A DNA stretch of 64,000 nt. Origin: CAYPNP01 sp964412195. GTDB taxonomy: Bacteria; Acidobacteriota; JAAYUB01. The notes under the pieces are model-generated. The model saw only the letters and a list, made by a program, of their open reading frames with translations, did not search any database and was not told where the DNA came from. Where the stretch lies: positions 138,072-202,071 of the forward strand of contig CAYPNP010000007.1 in the NCBI GenBank assembly GCA_964412195.1, given 5' to 3'. The translations under genes were made by a program, and so were the position numbers. Shown piece after piece: positions 44,253-52,669 of the stretch (position 1 is its first letter; each line of letters starts with the position of its first letter).

Positions 44253-45251
44253 ATGGATAAGAGAATGCTCATGCAGCCCGTTTCCCCCAAATCAGCCCGT
44301 TCCCGTGTGCGCTTGGGTGCTCTGGAAATTGCCCTGGCTTGCTTGATGGTCCTGGCGCTGGGGGCCCCGCAACCGGCGGCCGCCAATTCCCCGGCGGCTC
44401 CGGTGGCGGCCCAGAAGATCTTCAAGACGGCCAAGGAGGCGGCGGGCGCCTTGATCCAAGCGGCGGAACAAGGCGACATCCCCGCCCTGATCGGTCTTTT
44501 CGGCGAGGAGAACAAGGATCTCGTTGTCACCGAGGACGAGGTGCAGGCCAAGAACGCCATCGCCGCTTTCGCCGCCAGGGCGAAGGAAAAGAACGTGCTC
44601 GAGCCGGATCCCAAGAACAAGAACCGCGTCTTCCTCTCGGTCGGGAACGAGGACTGGCCCATGCCGATCCCCATCATCAAGGAAAAGGGCCAATGGCGGT
44701 TCGACGTGAGCGCCGGCCGGCAGGAGATCCTCTACCGCCGCATCGGCGAGAACGAGCTGGACGCCATCCAGATCTGCCGCGGCTATGTCGATGCGCAGCA
44801 CGAGTATGCCCTGCAGAAGCGTGAGGGCTTCGAGGTGAACCAGTACGCCCAGCGCGTCATCAGCACGCCCGGCAAGCAGGACGGCCTGGCGTGGAAAAAT
44901 CCCGACGGGTCCTGGGGCGGCCCCGTCGGAGAAGGCATAGCCCAGGCGATCGAAGAGGGCTACACCGACAAGCGGCAGCCCTATCACGGGTACTACTATA
45001 AGATCCTGAAGGGCCAGGGGCCCGCGGCGCCGCTGGGTGAGATGGACTTCGTCATCAAGGGCGTGATGATCGGCGGTTTCGCGCTGGTGGCGGCGCCGGC
45101 GGAGTACGCCGTCACCGGCGTGAAGACGTTCATCGTCAGCCACGATGGCGTGGTCTACGAGAAGGATTTCGGCCCGGACACGCTGAAAGCTTTCCAGGAG
45201 ATGGAACGGTTCAATCCGGACAAAACCTGGCACCCGGTGCTCATCGACTAA
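44253..45251 (+). CDS. Exported DUF2950 protein
   Basis: A 332-residue protein of the DUF2950 family with an N-terminal hydrophobic signal (LEIALACLMVLALGAPQPAA). Family motifs: DIPALIGLFGEENKDLV, NEDWPMPIPIIKEKGQWRFD, ICRGYVDAQHEYA, PYHGYYYKILKGQGPAAPLG, FIVSHDGVVYEKDFGPDT. Function unknown. It follows DUF3300 directly (ATG 44253, 6 bp after its stop, with GGAGGTGAT Shine-Dalgarno at the junction), so the two are an operon and probably act together outside the cytoplasm. A terminator follows. Confidence 0.9.
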   Translation: MDKRMLMQPVSPKSARSRVRLGALEIALACLMVLALGAPQPAAANSPAAPVAAQKIFKTAKEAAGALIQAAEQGDIPALIGLFGEENKDLVVTEDEVQAKNAIAAFAARAKEKNVLEPDPKNKNRVFLSVGNEDWPMPIPIIKEKGQWRFDVSAGRQEILYRRIGENELDAIQICRGYVDAQHEYALQKREGFEVNQYAQRVISTPGKQDGLAWKNPDGSWGGPVGEGIAQAIEEGYTDKRQPYHGYYYKILKGQGPAAPLGEMDFVIKGVMIGGFALVAAPAEYAVTGVKTFIVSHDGVVYEKDFGPDTLKAFQEMERFNPDKTWHPVLID

Positions 45252-45274
45252 GGCGGCCCTTTCCCTGTTCGCTG

Positions 45275-45308
45275 GCGGGCTCCCGGTCGGGAGCCCGCTT
45301 TTGTTTCC
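45275..45308 (+). terminator. Rho-independent terminator after DUF2950
   Basis: GCGGGCTCCCG / (C)GGGAGCCCGC stem of about 10 bp with a GTC-type loop, then TTTTGTTT. Confidence 0.9.
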
Positions 45309-45353
45309 CGGGCGGAACGAGGATTCCGCTGATTTTTCCACCAGCCCGCATCT

Positions 45354-45361
45354 GCTATAAT
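45354..45361 (+). promoter_or_regulatory. Extended -10 promoter for tatB-tatC
   Basis: TGCTATAAT (extended -10 element), 37 bp before the tatB ATG. No convincing -35. Confidence 0.5.
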
Positions 45362-45397
45362 GGCGGACGGCATTCGGATCTGTTCAGGAGCGCGGTC

Positions 45398-45829
45398 ATG
45401 AGCCTCGGGTTGCCGGAAATCCTGCTCATCTTCGTCCTGGCGCTGCTGCTGTTCGGGCCGCGCAAGCTGCCCGAGATCGGGCGCACGCTGGGCCGGGCGA
45501 TGAACGAGTTCCGGCGGGCCGCCGACGAGTTGAAGACCTCCCTGGAGCGCGAGGTCAACCTCGACATCTCCAAAGATCTGAGCGACTTGAAGAAGGACCT
45601 CCGCGACGCCCAGTCCTCCGTGGGTGGCATCCGGGACGCCGTCGACCCGTTCCACGATCTGAAGTCCTCCGTGAAGGACCTGGCCGCCAGCCTCGATCCG
45701 CGGCGCAGCCCGGCCGCGCCGGCCGCCGCGGCGACCGAGCCCGCGCCCCCGCCCCCCGCGCCCGAACCCCCGGCGGCCGGAGCCGAGGCATCCCCGCCGG
45801 CGGACTCCGGTCCGGAACTGAAAGGCTGA
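45398..45829 (+). CDS. tatB: Twin-arginine translocase TatA/TatB subunit
   Basis: A 143-residue TatA/B-family protein: one N-terminal membrane helix (LPEILLIFVLALLLFG), the hinge FGPRKLPEIGRTLGRAMNEF, an amphipathic helix and a long Pro/Ala-rich tail. The acidic helical region and length favour TatB, but TatA and TatB are hard to separate by sequence. It lies 2 bp before tatC. Confidence 0.9.
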   Translation: MSLGLPEILLIFVLALLLFGPRKLPEIGRTLGRAMNEFRRAADELKTSLEREVNLDISKDLSDLKKDLRDAQSSVGGIRDAVDPFHDLKSSVKDLAASLDPRRSPAAPAAAATEPAPPPPAPEPPAAGAEASPPADSGPELKG

Positions 45830-45831
45830 CC

Positions 45832-46626
45832 ATGCGCCCCCGCCCCGGACCCGACCCCGCCAGTGCCGACGCCGCCGACGCCTCCTTCAAGCCCATGACC
45901 CTGCTGGAGCACCTGGAGGAGCTGCGCCGGCGGCTGTTCCATTGCGCCCTGGCCGTGGCCCTGGCCTTCTGCTTCACCTACTACTTCCACGCTGAGATCT
46001 TCCAGTGGCTGTCCGCGCCCCTCGTCCAGTACCTGCCGGAGGGCGGGCGCCTGGTTTTCCTCAAGCTCCAGGAGCCGTTCACCCTCTACCTCAAGGTGGC
46101 CGCCGTGGCCGCCATCTTCTTCAGCGCCCCCTACCTGCTCTACCAGGTCTGGCTCTTCATCGCCCCCGGCCTTTACCGGCACGAGAAGCTGTACGCCCTG
46201 CCGTTCATCCTGTTCGCCTCGGTGCTCTTCCTCAGCGGCTGCGCGTTCGCTTACTACATCGCCTTCCCGTCCGCCTGCGCCTTCTTCATCGACCTGGGCA
46301 AACCCTTCACCCCCAACATCGACATCGACTTCTTCTTCGACCTGTCGCTCTTCATCATCCTCGGGATGGGGGCGGTCTTCCAGCTGCCCATCGTGATCGC
46401 GTTCATGTCCATGATGGGCATGGTTACGCCGAAGTTCCTGATCCAGAAATTCCGCCATGCCATCGTGATCATCTTCATCGTGGCGGCGGTCGTCTCGCCC
46501 ACCACCGACGCCATCAACCTGTGCATCTTCGCCGGGCCGATGATCGTGCTCTACATCCTCAGCATCGGCGTGAGCTGGATCTTCGCCGCCCGCCGCAAGC
46601 GGCGCGCGCGGGAAGCCGCCGCGTAG
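45832..46626 (+). CDS. tatC: Twin-arginine translocase subunit TatC
   Basis: A 264-residue polytopic protein with the TatC opening MTLLEHLEELRRRLFHCALA, six predicted membrane helices, GLYRHEKLYALPFIL, and PTTDAINLCIFAGPMIVLYI near the end. TatC recognises twin-arginine signal peptides and with TatB forms the receptor. The start codon could be a Met at residue ~22 of the listed form; the longer form is kept because of the close spacing to tatB. Confidence 0.95.
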   Translation: MRPRPGPDPASADAADASFKPMTLLEHLEELRRRLFHCALAVALAFCFTYYFHAEIFQWLSAPLVQYLPEGGRLVFLKLQEPFTLYLKVAAVAAIFFSAPYLLYQVWLFIAPGLYRHEKLYALPFILFASVLFLSGCAFAYYIAFPSACAFFIDLGKPFTPNIDIDFFFDLSLFIILGMGAVFQLPIVIAFMSMMGMVTPKFLIQKFRHAIVIIFIVAAVVSPTTDAINLCIFAGPMIVLYILSIGVSWIFAARRKRRAREAAA

Positions 46627-46679
46627 CCGCTCCGGATGAATCCCCGATCCCCCAGAATCGTTGAGGCGCCTTTCCGGCG

Positions 46680-46708
46680 GTCACCCGTCATCGGTCCCCG
46701 GTCCCTGC
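46680..46708. repeat. GACCGATGACCGG simple repeat (copy 2)
   Basis: Units GTCATCGGTCCCCGGTCC, the reverse-complement type of 19139-19171. Confidence 0.5.
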
Positions 46709-46721
46709 ACGGAGTCTGCCC

Positions 46722-47606
46722 ATGACGCCCTCCGCCATCCGCCTTGTCGCAATGGACCTGGACGGCACGCTGCTGGACCGCCAGTACCGCATATCGCCGG
46801 CCAACCTCGCCGCCGTGCAGGACCTGCGGGCGGCGGACGTTGCGGTCGTGCCGGCCACCGGGCGCCGCTTCGGCGCGGGGGCCGGCTACGGCCAGTCCCT
46901 GGGCCTGCGCGGCCCGATGATCTTCCAGAACGGGGCCCTGGCGAAGAACCTCGGCGACCGCGTGCCGCTCTTCTGGGAGGCCATGTCGCCCGCCCTGGTC
47001 CGCCACGTCGTCTCCGTGGGGCGCCGCTTCGGCATCCTGCCGCTGTTGATCGGCGACCCGTTCGGCGCCGGCGTCATCCTGATCGAAGAAGCGCCCCACC
47101 AGTACAGCCGCCTGGGCCGCTACCTCGAGTCCAGCTGGACGGACGTCCGGATGGTGGGCGACCTGGGCGCGGTCCGGCGGGGCGACATCCTGCAGGTCTC
47201 GTTCTGCGGCGGCATCCAGCCGCTGCGGAAGCTGGCGGCGATCCTGCGGCGGGAAACCGGCGCGGACGCGAGCATCACCTGCACCGAGTACCCGGACCGG
47301 GACCTGTCCCTGCTGGACCTGATGCACGCGGGGGTGGGCAAGGGCGCCGCCTTGGCGCGGCTCGCCCGCTTGCTGGGCGTCGCCCTGGAAGAGGCGGCCG
47401 CCTTCGGCGACAACTTCAACGACCGCGACATGCTCGCCTCCGTCGGCCTGCCGCTGGTCATGGGCAACGCCGACGAGAGCCTGCGGGCGGAGTTCCCCCG
47501 GGTTGTGCCCGCCTGCGACGCCAGCGGCGTGGCCTGGGGCATCTGGACGCACATTCTTCCCCGTCCCGACCGTCTGCGGGAATGGAACCTGAACGTCGAA
47601 CATTGA
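46722..47606 (+). CDS. Cof-type HAD phosphatase
   Basis: A 294-residue haloacid-dehalogenase-family phosphatase: motif I MDLDGTLLD (near 10-18), motif II PATGRRFG, motif III Lys in GVGKGAAL (near 205) and motif IV FGDNFNDRDM (near 228). A type IIB cap (about 85-190) fits the Cof/YidA group, which hydrolyse sugar phosphates or flavin mononucleotide. The last residues (LNVEH) and the TGA stop are encoded by the start of an AACATCGAA-family repeat element, so the C-terminus has been overrun by the repeat or shares it. Confidence 0.88.
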   Translation: MTPSAIRLVAMDLDGTLLDRQYRISPANLAAVQDLRAADVAVVPATGRRFGAGAGYGQSLGLRGPMIFQNGALAKNLGDRVPLFWEAMSPALVRHVVSVGRRFGILPLLIGDPFGAGVILIEEAPHQYSRLGRYLESSWTDVRMVGDLGAVRRGDILQVSFCGGIQPLRKLAAILRRETGADASITCTEYPDRDLSLLDLMHAGVGKGAALARLARLLGVALEEAAAFGDNFNDRDMLASVGLPLVMGNADESLRAEFPRVVPACDASGVAWGIWTHILPRPDRLREWNLNVEH

Positions 47607-47787
47607 ACATCGAACATCCAACATCGAAGTCGAACCGGCCGCTCTATCGGTATCGGTATCGCTATCGGGATCGGTCATCGAGGTCACTCCGCCAGTCGAT
47701 GACCGATTGCGATATCGATTCCGATACCGCTGTCAGCGGGGGATTGCGTTCGGAGTTCGATGTTCAATGTTCGATGTTCGATGTTCC
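47591..47787. repeat. AACATCGAA-family inverted element with nested TATCGG repeats (copy 2)
   Basis: Outer arms 47591-47630 and 47755-47787; inside, a second imperfect inverted region of CGGTATCGG / CGATATCG units (47641-47735). It begins within the HAD gene's last codons and ends about 70 bp before mutL. Confidence 0.85.
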
Positions 47788-47858
47788 CGATTTTGTTTTG
47801 TGTTCCGCGCTTCTTTGTGATGAAATCTCCAGGAGTGACGGCCTGCGAGGGTGCTGAA

Positions 47859-49721
47859 ATGGGGAAGATTCGGGTGCTGCCGGACCAGCTGATCAACCAG
47901 ATCGCCGCCGGCGAGATCGTCGAGCGGCCGGCCTCAGTGGTCAAGGAACTGGTGGAAAACTCTCTGGACGCCGGCGCCGCGCGGATCGACGCGTCGATCG
48001 AAGGCGGGGGCCGGGCGCGCATCACCGTCCGCGACGACGGCGAGGGCATGACCCGGGACGACGCCCTCCTGGCCTTCGAGCATCACGCCACCAGCAAGCT
48101 CCGCGCCGCCGACGACCTCGAGCGCATCGCCACCCTCGGCTTCCGCGGCGAGGCCCTGCCCTCCATCGCCGCCGTCTCGCGGCTGACGCTGCGCACCGGC
48201 ACGGCCGCGGCCGCCGACGACCAGGCCGGGACCCTGGTGGAGATCCACGGAGGCGCCGTCCGCGCCGTCAAGGACATCCCCTGGGCGCGGGGGACCGAGA
48301 TCGAGGTGGCTGAACTCTTCTACAATCTCCCGGCCCGGCGGAAATTCCTCAAGACCGAGGCCACCGAGGCGTCTCACGTCGGGCGGCTCTTCACCCACTA
48401 CGCGCTGGCCTGGCCCGACCGCCACTTCAGCCTGCTCAGCAACGGCCGCCCCTCCATCGACGCCCCGCCGGTCCAGGATCTGGCCGGCCGGATCCACCAG
48501 CTGTTCGGCGAGGAGTTCGTGGAGGGCCTGGTGCCCTTCGACGCTGCGGAGTCCGGCATCCGGTTCCGCGGCTTCATCGCCAAGCCGCACCAGCGGCGGG
48601 CGTCCACGGAGGCGCAGTACTTCTTCGTCAACGGGCGGATGGTGCGCGACCGGCTCCTGTCCGGGGCGCTGTACTACGCCTACCGCAACCTGATCCCGGG
48701 CGGCACCTATCCAGCGGCGATCCTGTTCCTGGACCTGCCCCCCGAGGAGATCGACGTCAACGTGCACCCGGCCAAGACCGAGGTCCGGTTCCGCCATGTC
48801 TTCCCCGTGCAGGCCTTCATCCGGCGGACGCTGGAATCAGCCCTCCAGGGGAGCCGTGCGTTCGCCCGCCTGCTCGACGAGGCCGATCCGGCCCGGAGTC
48901 AAACCGGGTCGGAGTCACCCTATCTCCCGCCCGTCGCGAACCCCGAGACCAGCGAAGAATTCATCCTGCGCGTTCGGGACCGGTTGGACGGGTTCGGCGA
49001 TCGCGGCCTGCCCGTCCCCGCCGGCCGCCTGTTCCCCCCGCCGGCGCCCCCCGAGGACGACCCTCTCGCCCGGATGGGCTTGCCCGGCGAGGAGACGGAG
49101 GTCCCGTCCATCCCGCTTCCGGCCCCCGCGGGAGGGCCGGCCGCTACCGAGTGGCGGGTGCTGGGGCAGTGGCGCGAGAGCTTCATCGTCGCCGCCGGCC
49201 GGGAGGAGTTGGTGATCGTGGACCAGCACGTGGCCCACGAGCGGGTGCTCTTTGAAGCGTACCTGCGCCAGCTGAAGGCCGGCGACATCCCCCGCCAGCG
49301 GCTGCTCCTGCCCATCCCCATCGAGCTGCCGCCGGCCCAGCGCCTGCACCTGGAGGAGCTGCCGGCCCGCTTCGCCGCCGCCGGTTTCGAGATCGAGCCG
49401 TTCGGCAGCGGCAGCATCCTGGTCAAGGCCGTCCCGGCCCTGGCCGCCGCCTGCGAAATCGACCTGCTGATCCTGGACATCCTGGACCGGACGGGCGACC
49501 AGCCGCCCGAGTTCACCCTGGCCGACGTCCGCCACCGCGCGGCGGCGGCCCTGTCCTGCCGGGCGGCCGTCAAGATCAATACCCCCCTCACCCTTCCCGC
49601 CATGGAGCGGCTGATCGACGCGCTGATGGCCGCGGAAGATCCCACCACCTGCCCCCACGGGCGCCCCGTGGTGCTGCGGCTGCACGTGCGCGACCTCGAA
49701 AAAGGCTTCAAGAGAATTTAA
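47859..49721 (+). CDS. mutL: DNA mismatch repair protein MutL
   Basis: A 620-residue MutL. N-terminal GHKL ATPase: LPDQLINQIAAGEIVERPAS (near 5-25), NSLDAGAARID, DDGEGM, and ATSKLRAADDL...TLGFRGEALPSIAAVS; then the transducer domain and a variable Pro-rich linker (about 345-430). In the C-terminal domain DQHVAHERVLFE (near 455), SCRAAVK and CPHGRP are present, the metal-binding set of endonuclease-type MutLs with one conservative change in the first motif (Ala to Val). The ATG at 47859 is chosen because the family starts there; upstream frame is repeat DNA. The TAA stop is the first triplet of another intergenic repeat. Confidence 0.95.
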   Translation: MGKIRVLPDQLINQIAAGEIVERPASVVKELVENSLDAGAARIDASIEGGGRARITVRDDGEGMTRDDALLAFEHHATSKLRAADDLERIATLGFRGEALPSIAAVSRLTLRTGTAAAADDQAGTLVEIHGGAVRAVKDIPWARGTEIEVAELFYNLPARRKFLKTEATEASHVGRLFTHYALAWPDRHFSLLSNGRPSIDAPPVQDLAGRIHQLFGEEFVEGLVPFDAAESGIRFRGFIAKPHQRRASTEAQYFFVNGRMVRDRLLSGALYYAYRNLIPGGTYPAAILFLDLPPEEIDVNVHPAKTEVRFRHVFPVQAFIRRTLESALQGSRAFARLLDEADPARSQTGSESPYLPPVANPETSEEFILRVRDRLDGFGDRGLPVPAGRLFPPPAPPEDDPLARMGLPGEETEVPSIPLPAPAGGPAATEWRVLGQWRESFIVAAGREELVIVDQHVAHERVLFEAYLRQLKAGDIPRQRLLLPIPIELPPAQRLHLEELPARFAAAGFEIEPFGSGSILVKAVPALAAACEIDLLILDILDRTGDQPPEFTLADVRHRAAAALSCRAAVKINTPLTLPAMERLIDALMAAEDPTTCPHGRPVVLRLHVRDLEKGFKRI

Positions 49722-49746
49722 CCGCGAAGGCGCCAAGGCCGCCAAG
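49719..49746. repeat. CGCGAAGGCGCCAAGG-type repeat (copy 4 of GCG families)
   Basis: TAACCGCGAAGGCGCCAAGG followed by CCGCCAAG, starting at the mutL stop codon and resembling the right half of the element at 27261-27312 in reverse complement. Confidence 0.6.
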
Positions 49747-49752
49747 TAGCAA

Positions 49753-49903
49753 GCGAACATCGAACATTGAACGTCCAGCATCGAACATCGAAGTAAGATC
49801 GCGGATGGAGTCAATCACGGCGTGGTGAGCATGTCACGGCGCAGCGGATCCAATGCGGGATTGACTTCAACGTTCGAGGTTCAATGTTCGATGTTCGATG
49901 TTC
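49753..49903. repeat. AACATCGAA-family inverted element (copy 3)
   Basis: Left arm 49753-49794 and right arm 49864-49903 of AACATCGAA / TTCGATGTT units. An inner perfect 8-bp pair AGTCAATC / GATTGACT extends the inverted structure towards the centre. Confidence 0.8.
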
Positions 49904-49931
49904 AGATTGACAACGATTGAAGGAATCTTCA

Positions 49932-50684
49932 CTACGCAACGATGGAGTAGCCGCCGTCGACGACCAGGGTCTGGCCGTGGATCATGTCGGCCAGCGAGGT
50001 GCAAAGGAAGTAGACCACCCGGGCCACGTCCTCCGGCGTGGTCAGCCGGCCGGCCGGCGTCCGCTGGCGCGAGTTCTCCAGAATGAGGTCGCGGTTGGGG
50101 AAGTGCTTCAGCGCGTCGGTCTCGACTACCCCGGCGGAGACCGCATTGACGTTCACCCGCTTCGGGGCCAGCTCCACGGCCAGGTGGCGCACCAGCGATT
50201 CCAAGGCGGCCTTGGAGGCCCCCACCGCGGCGTAATCCGGGATGGCCCGCACCGCGCCCAGGCTGGACACGGCGATGACGCGCCCGCCCCGGTCCCCCAT
50301 GAGCGGCACGGCTTTCTGCGCCAGTGCCAGCAGCGCCCCGGCGTTGATGTCCATGGTCCAATGCCAGTGCCGGTCGGTCAGCTCCAGCGCGGGCTTGAGC
50401 ACGCCCGACGCGGCGTTGCTGACCAGGATGTCCAGCCGGCCGAAATCGGTCGAGATCTTCTCGAAGATGCAGTCAATGTGCCCCCGGTCGGCGACATTCC
50501 CCCGGATCAGCAGGGCCCGCGCACCGCGCTTCTCGATCTCGCGGGCCGTCTCCATGGCCGGAGTCTGGCTGCGGAGATAGTTGATGGCCACATTCACCCC
50601 CTCCTCGGCCAGCTTGAGGGCGATGGCCCGCCCGATCCCCCGGGACGCCCCGGTGACCAGCGCATACTTGCCTCTCAGATCCAT
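49932..50684 (-). CDS. fabL: Enoyl-ACP reductase, FabL type (SDR family)
   Basis: A 250-residue short-chain dehydrogenase/reductase. NADP-binding VTGASRGIGRAIALKLAEEG (near 9-28), NYLRSQTPAMETAREIEKRG typical of FabL, catalytic Ser in VSSLGAVRAI and the Y-x6-K set here as YAAVGASK (near 152-159), then AVSAGVVETDALKHFPNRD, the long FabL-specific motif, and GQTLVVDGGYS near the C-terminus. FabL (enoyl-ACP reductase III) reduces trans-2-enoyl-ACP with NADPH in fatty acid elongation. Start has AAGGAGAGG upstream. It is 29 bp downstream of a FabK-like gene on the same strand. Confidence 0.85.
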   Translation of the reverse strand: MDLRGKYALVTGASRGIGRAIALKLAEEGVNVAINYLRSQTPAMETAREIEKRGARALLIRGNVADRGHIDCIFEKISTDFGRLDILVSNAASGVLKPALELTDRHWHWTMDINAGALLALAQKAVPLMGDRGGRVIAVSSLGAVRAIPDYAAVGASKAALESLVRHLAVELAPKRVNVNAVSAGVVETDALKHFPNRDLILENSRQRTPAGRLTTPEDVARVVYFLCTSLADMIHGQTLVVDGGYSIVA

Positions 50685-50713
50685 GACCTCTCCTTGACAA
50701 GAATGGTCCGTGA

Positions 50714-51688
50714 TTAAGTCGATTTGATTCCAGAAACTCCAATCGGATCCAGCGCCGGCAGGCGGCCGCGGACGGCTTCGTACTCCGCCACGATATTCCG
50801 GAGGATCTGCGCCGCCGGGAGGATCTCCCGGATGGCGCCGGCGATCTGCCCGATCTCCAGCTCGCCTTCCACCAGGTCGCCATCGAACATCCCCCGCCGG
50901 GCCCGCCCCGTGCCCAGCAGCTCCTGCAGCTGATCGCGGGTGGCGCCGTCCGCCTCCAGCTCCTGGACCCGCCGGGCGAACTCGTTCCGGATCAGCCGCA
51001 CCGGCGTGACTTTCTTCATCATCAGGTACGTGCCCGTGTCCGGTGTCTCCACGATGGCCTGCTTGAAGGCCGGATGGGCCGACGACTCCTCGCTGGCTGC
51101 GAAACGGGTGCCCACCTGGACGCCCTCCGCCCCCAGGGCCAGGGCGGCGGCCACGGCCCGCCCGTCGGCAATCCCGCCCGCCGCGATCACCGGGATGGAG
51201 ACGGCGTCCGCCACCTGGGGCACCAGGACGAGAGTGGTCAGCTCGTCGGCGCCGTTGTGGCCGCCGGCCTCGAACCCCTCCGCCACCACGGCGTCGACGC
51301 CCGCCTCCTCGCACTTGCGGGCCATGGAGACGTTGGCCACCACATGGACGACCACCGCCCCGGCCGCCTTCAGCGCGGCCGTGTACCGCTTCGGGCTGCC
51401 CGCCGAGGTAAAGACGACGGGGATCTTCTCCGCCACGCAGATGTTCACGAAATCCGGGGCGTACTTGTACATCAGCGGGATGTTCACCCCGAAGGGGCGG
51501 TCCGTTTCTCCGCGGGCCCGCGCGATGTGCTCCCGCAGCAGGTCGGGCCGCATCGACCCAGCCCCGATCAGCCCCAGGCCGCCCGCGCAGGATACGGCGG
51601 CGGCGAGCCGGTGCCCGGAGCACCAGACCATGCCGGCCTGGACGATAGGATAGCGAATCCCGAAGAGTGTGGTCACTCGGTTCTTCAT
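50714..51688 (-). CDS. FabK-like enoyl-ACP reductase / nitronate monooxygenase family
   Basis: A 324-residue FMN-dependent TIM-barrel protein of the FabK/nitronate monooxygenase family: YPIVQAGMVWCSGHRLAAAV at the start, VVFTSAGSPKRYTAALKAAG, VVAEGFEAGGHNGADELTTL (near 139-158), PVIAAGGIADGRAVAAALAL and GAEGVQVGTRFAASEESSAH. The AEGxEAGGHxG and GGIADGR motifs match FabK, which reduces enoyl-ACP with NAD(P)H; nitronate monooxygenases share the fold. The start follows CGGAGGGG. Juxtaposition with FabL supports the fatty-acid role. Confidence 0.8.
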   Translation of the reverse strand: MKNRVTTLFGIRYPIVQAGMVWCSGHRLAAAVSCAGGLGLIGAGSMRPDLLREHIARARGETDRPFGVNIPLMYKYAPDFVNICVAEKIPVVFTSAGSPKRYTAALKAAGAVVVHVVANVSMARKCEEAGVDAVVAEGFEAGGHNGADELTTLVLVPQVADAVSIPVIAAGGIADGRAVAAALALGAEGVQVGTRFAASEESSAHPAFKQAIVETPDTGTYLMMKKVTPVRLIRNEFARRVQELEADGATRDQLQELLGTGRARRGMFDGDLVEGELEIGQIAGAIREILPAAQILRNIVAEYEAVRGRLPALDPIGVSGIKST

Positions 51689-51753
51689 TGGTCCCCTCCG
51701 GCGGAAACAAGGCAAGGATACCACAACAGGAATCGGTCCGTGCTCCAAGATAG

Positions 51754-51902
51754 TGTCAGAAAATTTTACATCGATGGCTTCAGTTGACTGCCAGGAATTT
51801 TTACACACTGGCTTACTCATCCTGCAAGATGATTATATCTTGTTGATATTAAAAGAAAAATTGGTTTTTTGGAAACAAGTCCAGTATTGGCATTGGGCAT
51901 GC
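51754..51902 (+). promoter_or_regulatory. Candidate sigma-54 promoter with two upstream direct repeats
   Basis: TGGCAT-N4-CATGC (51888-51902) has the GG-N10-GC spacing of sigma-54 -24/-12 elements and is 37 bp before the sigma-factor ATG. Two similar 17-bp sites, TGTCAGAAAATTTTACA (51754-51770) and TGCCAGGAATTTTTACA (51789-51805), sit 35 bp apart upstream, as activator sites might. The surrounding DNA is AT-rich. Confidence 0.4.
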
Positions 51903-51938
51903 GTTATCAGGGCCGGAGGCAATAGAAAGGAGCCTGTG

Positions 51939-52574
51939 ATGAGCCAGATTGATCGACTGATTCCCGACATACCCACCCGGCCGTTCCCCCTCTCCGAACT
52001 CCCGCTGCCGGTCACGTCCTGCGGGGAGCTGGTAATTCTGAATCCCCGCGACTTCCACGAGTTGCATTACTCACGCCTTTTCAGCACGGCCCTGCGCATC
52101 CTCCGTGACCGGGACCTGGCCCAGGACGCGGTGCAGGAATCCTTCAAGAATATCTTCCAGCATCTGCCGGAGTTCCGCGGCGAGAGCCGCCTGGAAACCT
52201 GGATGACCCGCATCACCGTCAACGTCTGCCTCGGATACCTGCGCAAGAACCGGATCCGGATCAAGGGCGAAGTGGAACTGCAGGAAGCGGACGGGTCGGC
52301 GGCCTCCAGCGAGTCTGTCGCGCCGGCCGATCCCCTCGAGGTGACCTACCGCTCGGAGCTGCGCCAGTTGATCGGATCTGCCATGGGAAAGATCAAGAAG
52401 ATCCACCGCCAGGTGATCTACCTTCACGACATCAAGCAGAACACGCTCGACGAGATTTCGTTGCTGCTCGGCATCCCCGTGGGCACCATCAAGAGCCGCC
52501 TCTTTTACGGGCGCAAGGAGCTCCGGGCCGCCATCGAATCCCTGACCTCCCGCCAGGCATACCATCTGACCTGA
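51939..52574 (+). CDS. ECF-like sigma-70 family RNA polymerase sigma factor
   Basis: A 211-residue sigma factor with region 2 (LRILRDRDLAQDAVQESFKN, FRGESRLETWMTRITVNVCL) and region 4 (VIYLHDIKQNTLDEISLLLG, VGTIKSRLFYGRKELRAA). No region 3 and a ~45-residue N-terminal extension before region 2. ATG 51939 has AAAGGAG 7 nt upstream. No anti-sigma gene is adjacent; downstream lies repeat DNA. Its promoter region has a sigma-54-like element. Confidence 0.88.
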   Translation: MSQIDRLIPDIPTRPFPLSELPLPVTSCGELVILNPRDFHELHYSRLFSTALRILRDRDLAQDAVQESFKNIFQHLPEFRGESRLETWMTRITVNVCLGYLRKNRIRIKGEVELQEADGSAASSESVAPADPLEVTYRSELRQLIGSAMGKIKKIHRQVIYLHDIKQNTLDEISLLLGIPVGTIKSRLFYGRKELRAAIESLTSRQAYHLT

Positions 52575-52669
52575 GGCCCGTCCCCACGGCCTTCCGGATG
52601 GTCCGGGCCTCCGCGAGGAGGCCCGGCCTGGTTTTCATCTCAAAGGGTGGGATAGGGCAACAGCAAAGA

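Noticed and set aside
51689..51938. Upstream extension of the sigma factor frame to 51669
   Set aside because: The DNA is AT-rich regulatory sequence and AAAGGAG supports ATG 51939.
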